Part shown: positions 6,151-6,687 of the stretch, piece after piece | Position numbering within the stretch: the stretch's first letter is position 1 | Layout of the letters: each line of letters starts with the position of its first letter | Made by a program: the position numbers and the translations under genes | Source of the DNA: Anaerolineae bacterium | GTDB lineage: Bacteria; Chloroflexota; Anaerolineae; JACIWP01 | Length of the DNA: 6,687 bases | Reading direction: 5' to 3' | NCBI GenBank assembly: GCA_014360855.1 | Contig: JACIWP010000181.1 | Span: forward strand, 1-6,687 | The notes under the pieces: model-generated | Database searches by the model: none | Seen by the model: only the letters and a program-made list of their open reading frames with translations | Told to the model about the DNA's origin: nothing

Positions 6151-6687
6151 AGGTTCAGCTCCCGCCGGCGGCGGCTGGCCGCCTCGATACACTCGCGCAG
6201 AGGGGCTTCGCCGCCGGCCTCGATGAGGGCATACAGCTTGTCGAACTGCTCTCGGAATACGTTCATAGCATGCAGAATGTTCTCCTGATTGGTGAGGAAG
6301 ATGTCCAGCATCATGTCGGGGTCGCTGGCGGCCAGGCGCGTGGTATCGCGGAAGCCGCTGGCGGCCAGTGACCAAAGGTCGGGGTCCTGCTGAGCGCCGG
6401 CCATGGCCGCTCCCATCAACGAGAGCGCGACCGTGTGCGGCAGATGGCTGACCCACGCCACCATACGGTCGTGGTCGGCGGCGTCCAGCACCACCGGCAC
6501 CGCACCCACCGCCCGGACCAGTGCCTTCCCCTGCTCCAGCGCTCGCGCAGAGGTGCGGGGCAGGGGAGAGAGGATGAAGGGCCGGCCGGCGAACAGATCG
6601 GGCTGGGCCGCCTCAATGCCGGCCTGCTCCTTTCCGCACATGGGATGTCCGCCGAGGGGCTGGACGTGGGCCGGCAGTCCCTCCATG
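6147..6687 (-). CDS. tyrA: Prephenate/arogenate dehydrogenase, C-terminal part (5' end outside window)
   Basis: This is the substrate-binding and dimerisation half of a TyrA enzyme, which oxidatively decarboxylates prephenate to 4-hydroxyphenylpyruvate (or arogenate to tyrosine). The NAD(P)-binding Rossmann domain lies beyond the right edge, and the Met at 6686 is internal, so residue numbers here count from it. Supporting motifs: GGHPMCGKEQAGIEAA 12-27 (His14 is the conserved His of the GGHPMAG motif, with Cys instead of the common Ala), LFAGRPFILSP 31-41, VSHLPHTVALSLMGAA from about 79, and GFRDTTRLAASDP with DIFLTNQENIL behind it. The protein ends about 65 residues after the GFRDTTR motif, so there is no room for a C-terminal ACT domain. 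The stop overlaps the aroA start (ATGA), which makes tyrA the upstream partner in the operon. Prephenate versus arogenate preference and NAD versus NADP use cannot be read from this part. Confidence 0.95.
   Translation of the reverse strand, partial: MEGLPAHVQPLGGHPMCGKEQAGIEAAQPDLFAGRPFILSPLPRTSARALEQGKALVRAVGAVPVVLDAADHDRMVAWVSHLPHTVALSLMGAAMAGAQQDPDLWSLAASGFRDTTRLAASDPDMMLDIFLTNQENILHAMNVFREQFDKLYALIEAGGEAPLRECIEAASRRRRELNL

Larger units (their letters stand above)
760..6687 (-). other. Shikimate / tyrosine biosynthesis operon tyrA-aroA-aroE-aroC-aroKB-aroQ
   Basis: Six consecutive - strand genes encode all activities from DAHP to chorismate plus TyrA. No gap exceeds 20 nt and two or three junctions overlap, so a single mRNA is likely. 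I see no internal promoter or terminator. The operon promoter and any leader or attenuator lie past the right edge. DAHP synthase and chorismate mutase are absent from this stretch. Confidence 0.9.

Noticed and set aside
6151..6456. An upstream extension of the aroA frame of about 100 residues
   Set aside because: It lies within tyrA in another frame, while aroA has a fitting ATG at 6150 with a Shine-Dalgarno and an ATGA overlap. The residues after that ATG match the EPSP synthase N-terminus exactly (Lys22, Ser23 and Arg27 in place).

Overview
The window is GC-rich (about two-thirds GC by eye) bacterial DNA, densely coding. It carries the 3' part of a comEA-type gene on the + strand and, converging on it, a compact shikimate / tyrosine biosynthesis operon on the - strand. 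The Pro/Thr-rich linkers of the ComEA protein, the composition and the extreme abundance of the palindrome GCCGGC suggest a member of the Chloroflexota (Anaerolineae-like). That placement is an inference; there is no rRNA or other marker gene here.

Layout. Bases 3-620 (+): a ComEA-like DNA-binding protein whose first codons lie before the window. Bases 621-759: the convergent intergenic region, with a 14-bp hairpin at 719-750. Bases 760-6687 (-), in transcription order from the right edge: tyrA (3' part only), aroA, aroE, aroC, an aroK-aroB fusion, and aroQ. Gene junctions are tight: ATGA overlap tyrA/aroA, 5 nt aroA/aroE, 9 nt aroE/aroC, a 1-nt or 16-nt overlap aroC/aroKB, and 20 nt aroKB/aroQ. 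A single transcript with translational coupling is therefore very likely, and its promoter lies beyond the right edge.

How the genes work together. AroB makes 3-dehydroquinate from DAHP, AroQ dehydrates it, AroE reduces 3-dehydroshikimate to shikimate, AroK phosphorylates shikimate, AroA adds enolpyruvate and AroC makes chorismate. TyrA then oxidises prephenate (or arogenate) towards tyrosine. Every step from DAHP to chorismate is encoded. DAHP synthase and chorismate mutase are not in the window; a DAHP synthase gene upstream of tyrA is the natural prediction.

I see no mobile element, CRISPR array, tRNA or rRNA, and no evidence for a wholly new system. The points worth a second look are the AroK-AroB fusion in a Thermotoga-like gene order, an atypical EPSP synthase active-site motif (Leu-Arg where Gly-Asn is usual), a TyrA that ends without an ACT domain, and an approximately nine-fold excess of GCCGGC.
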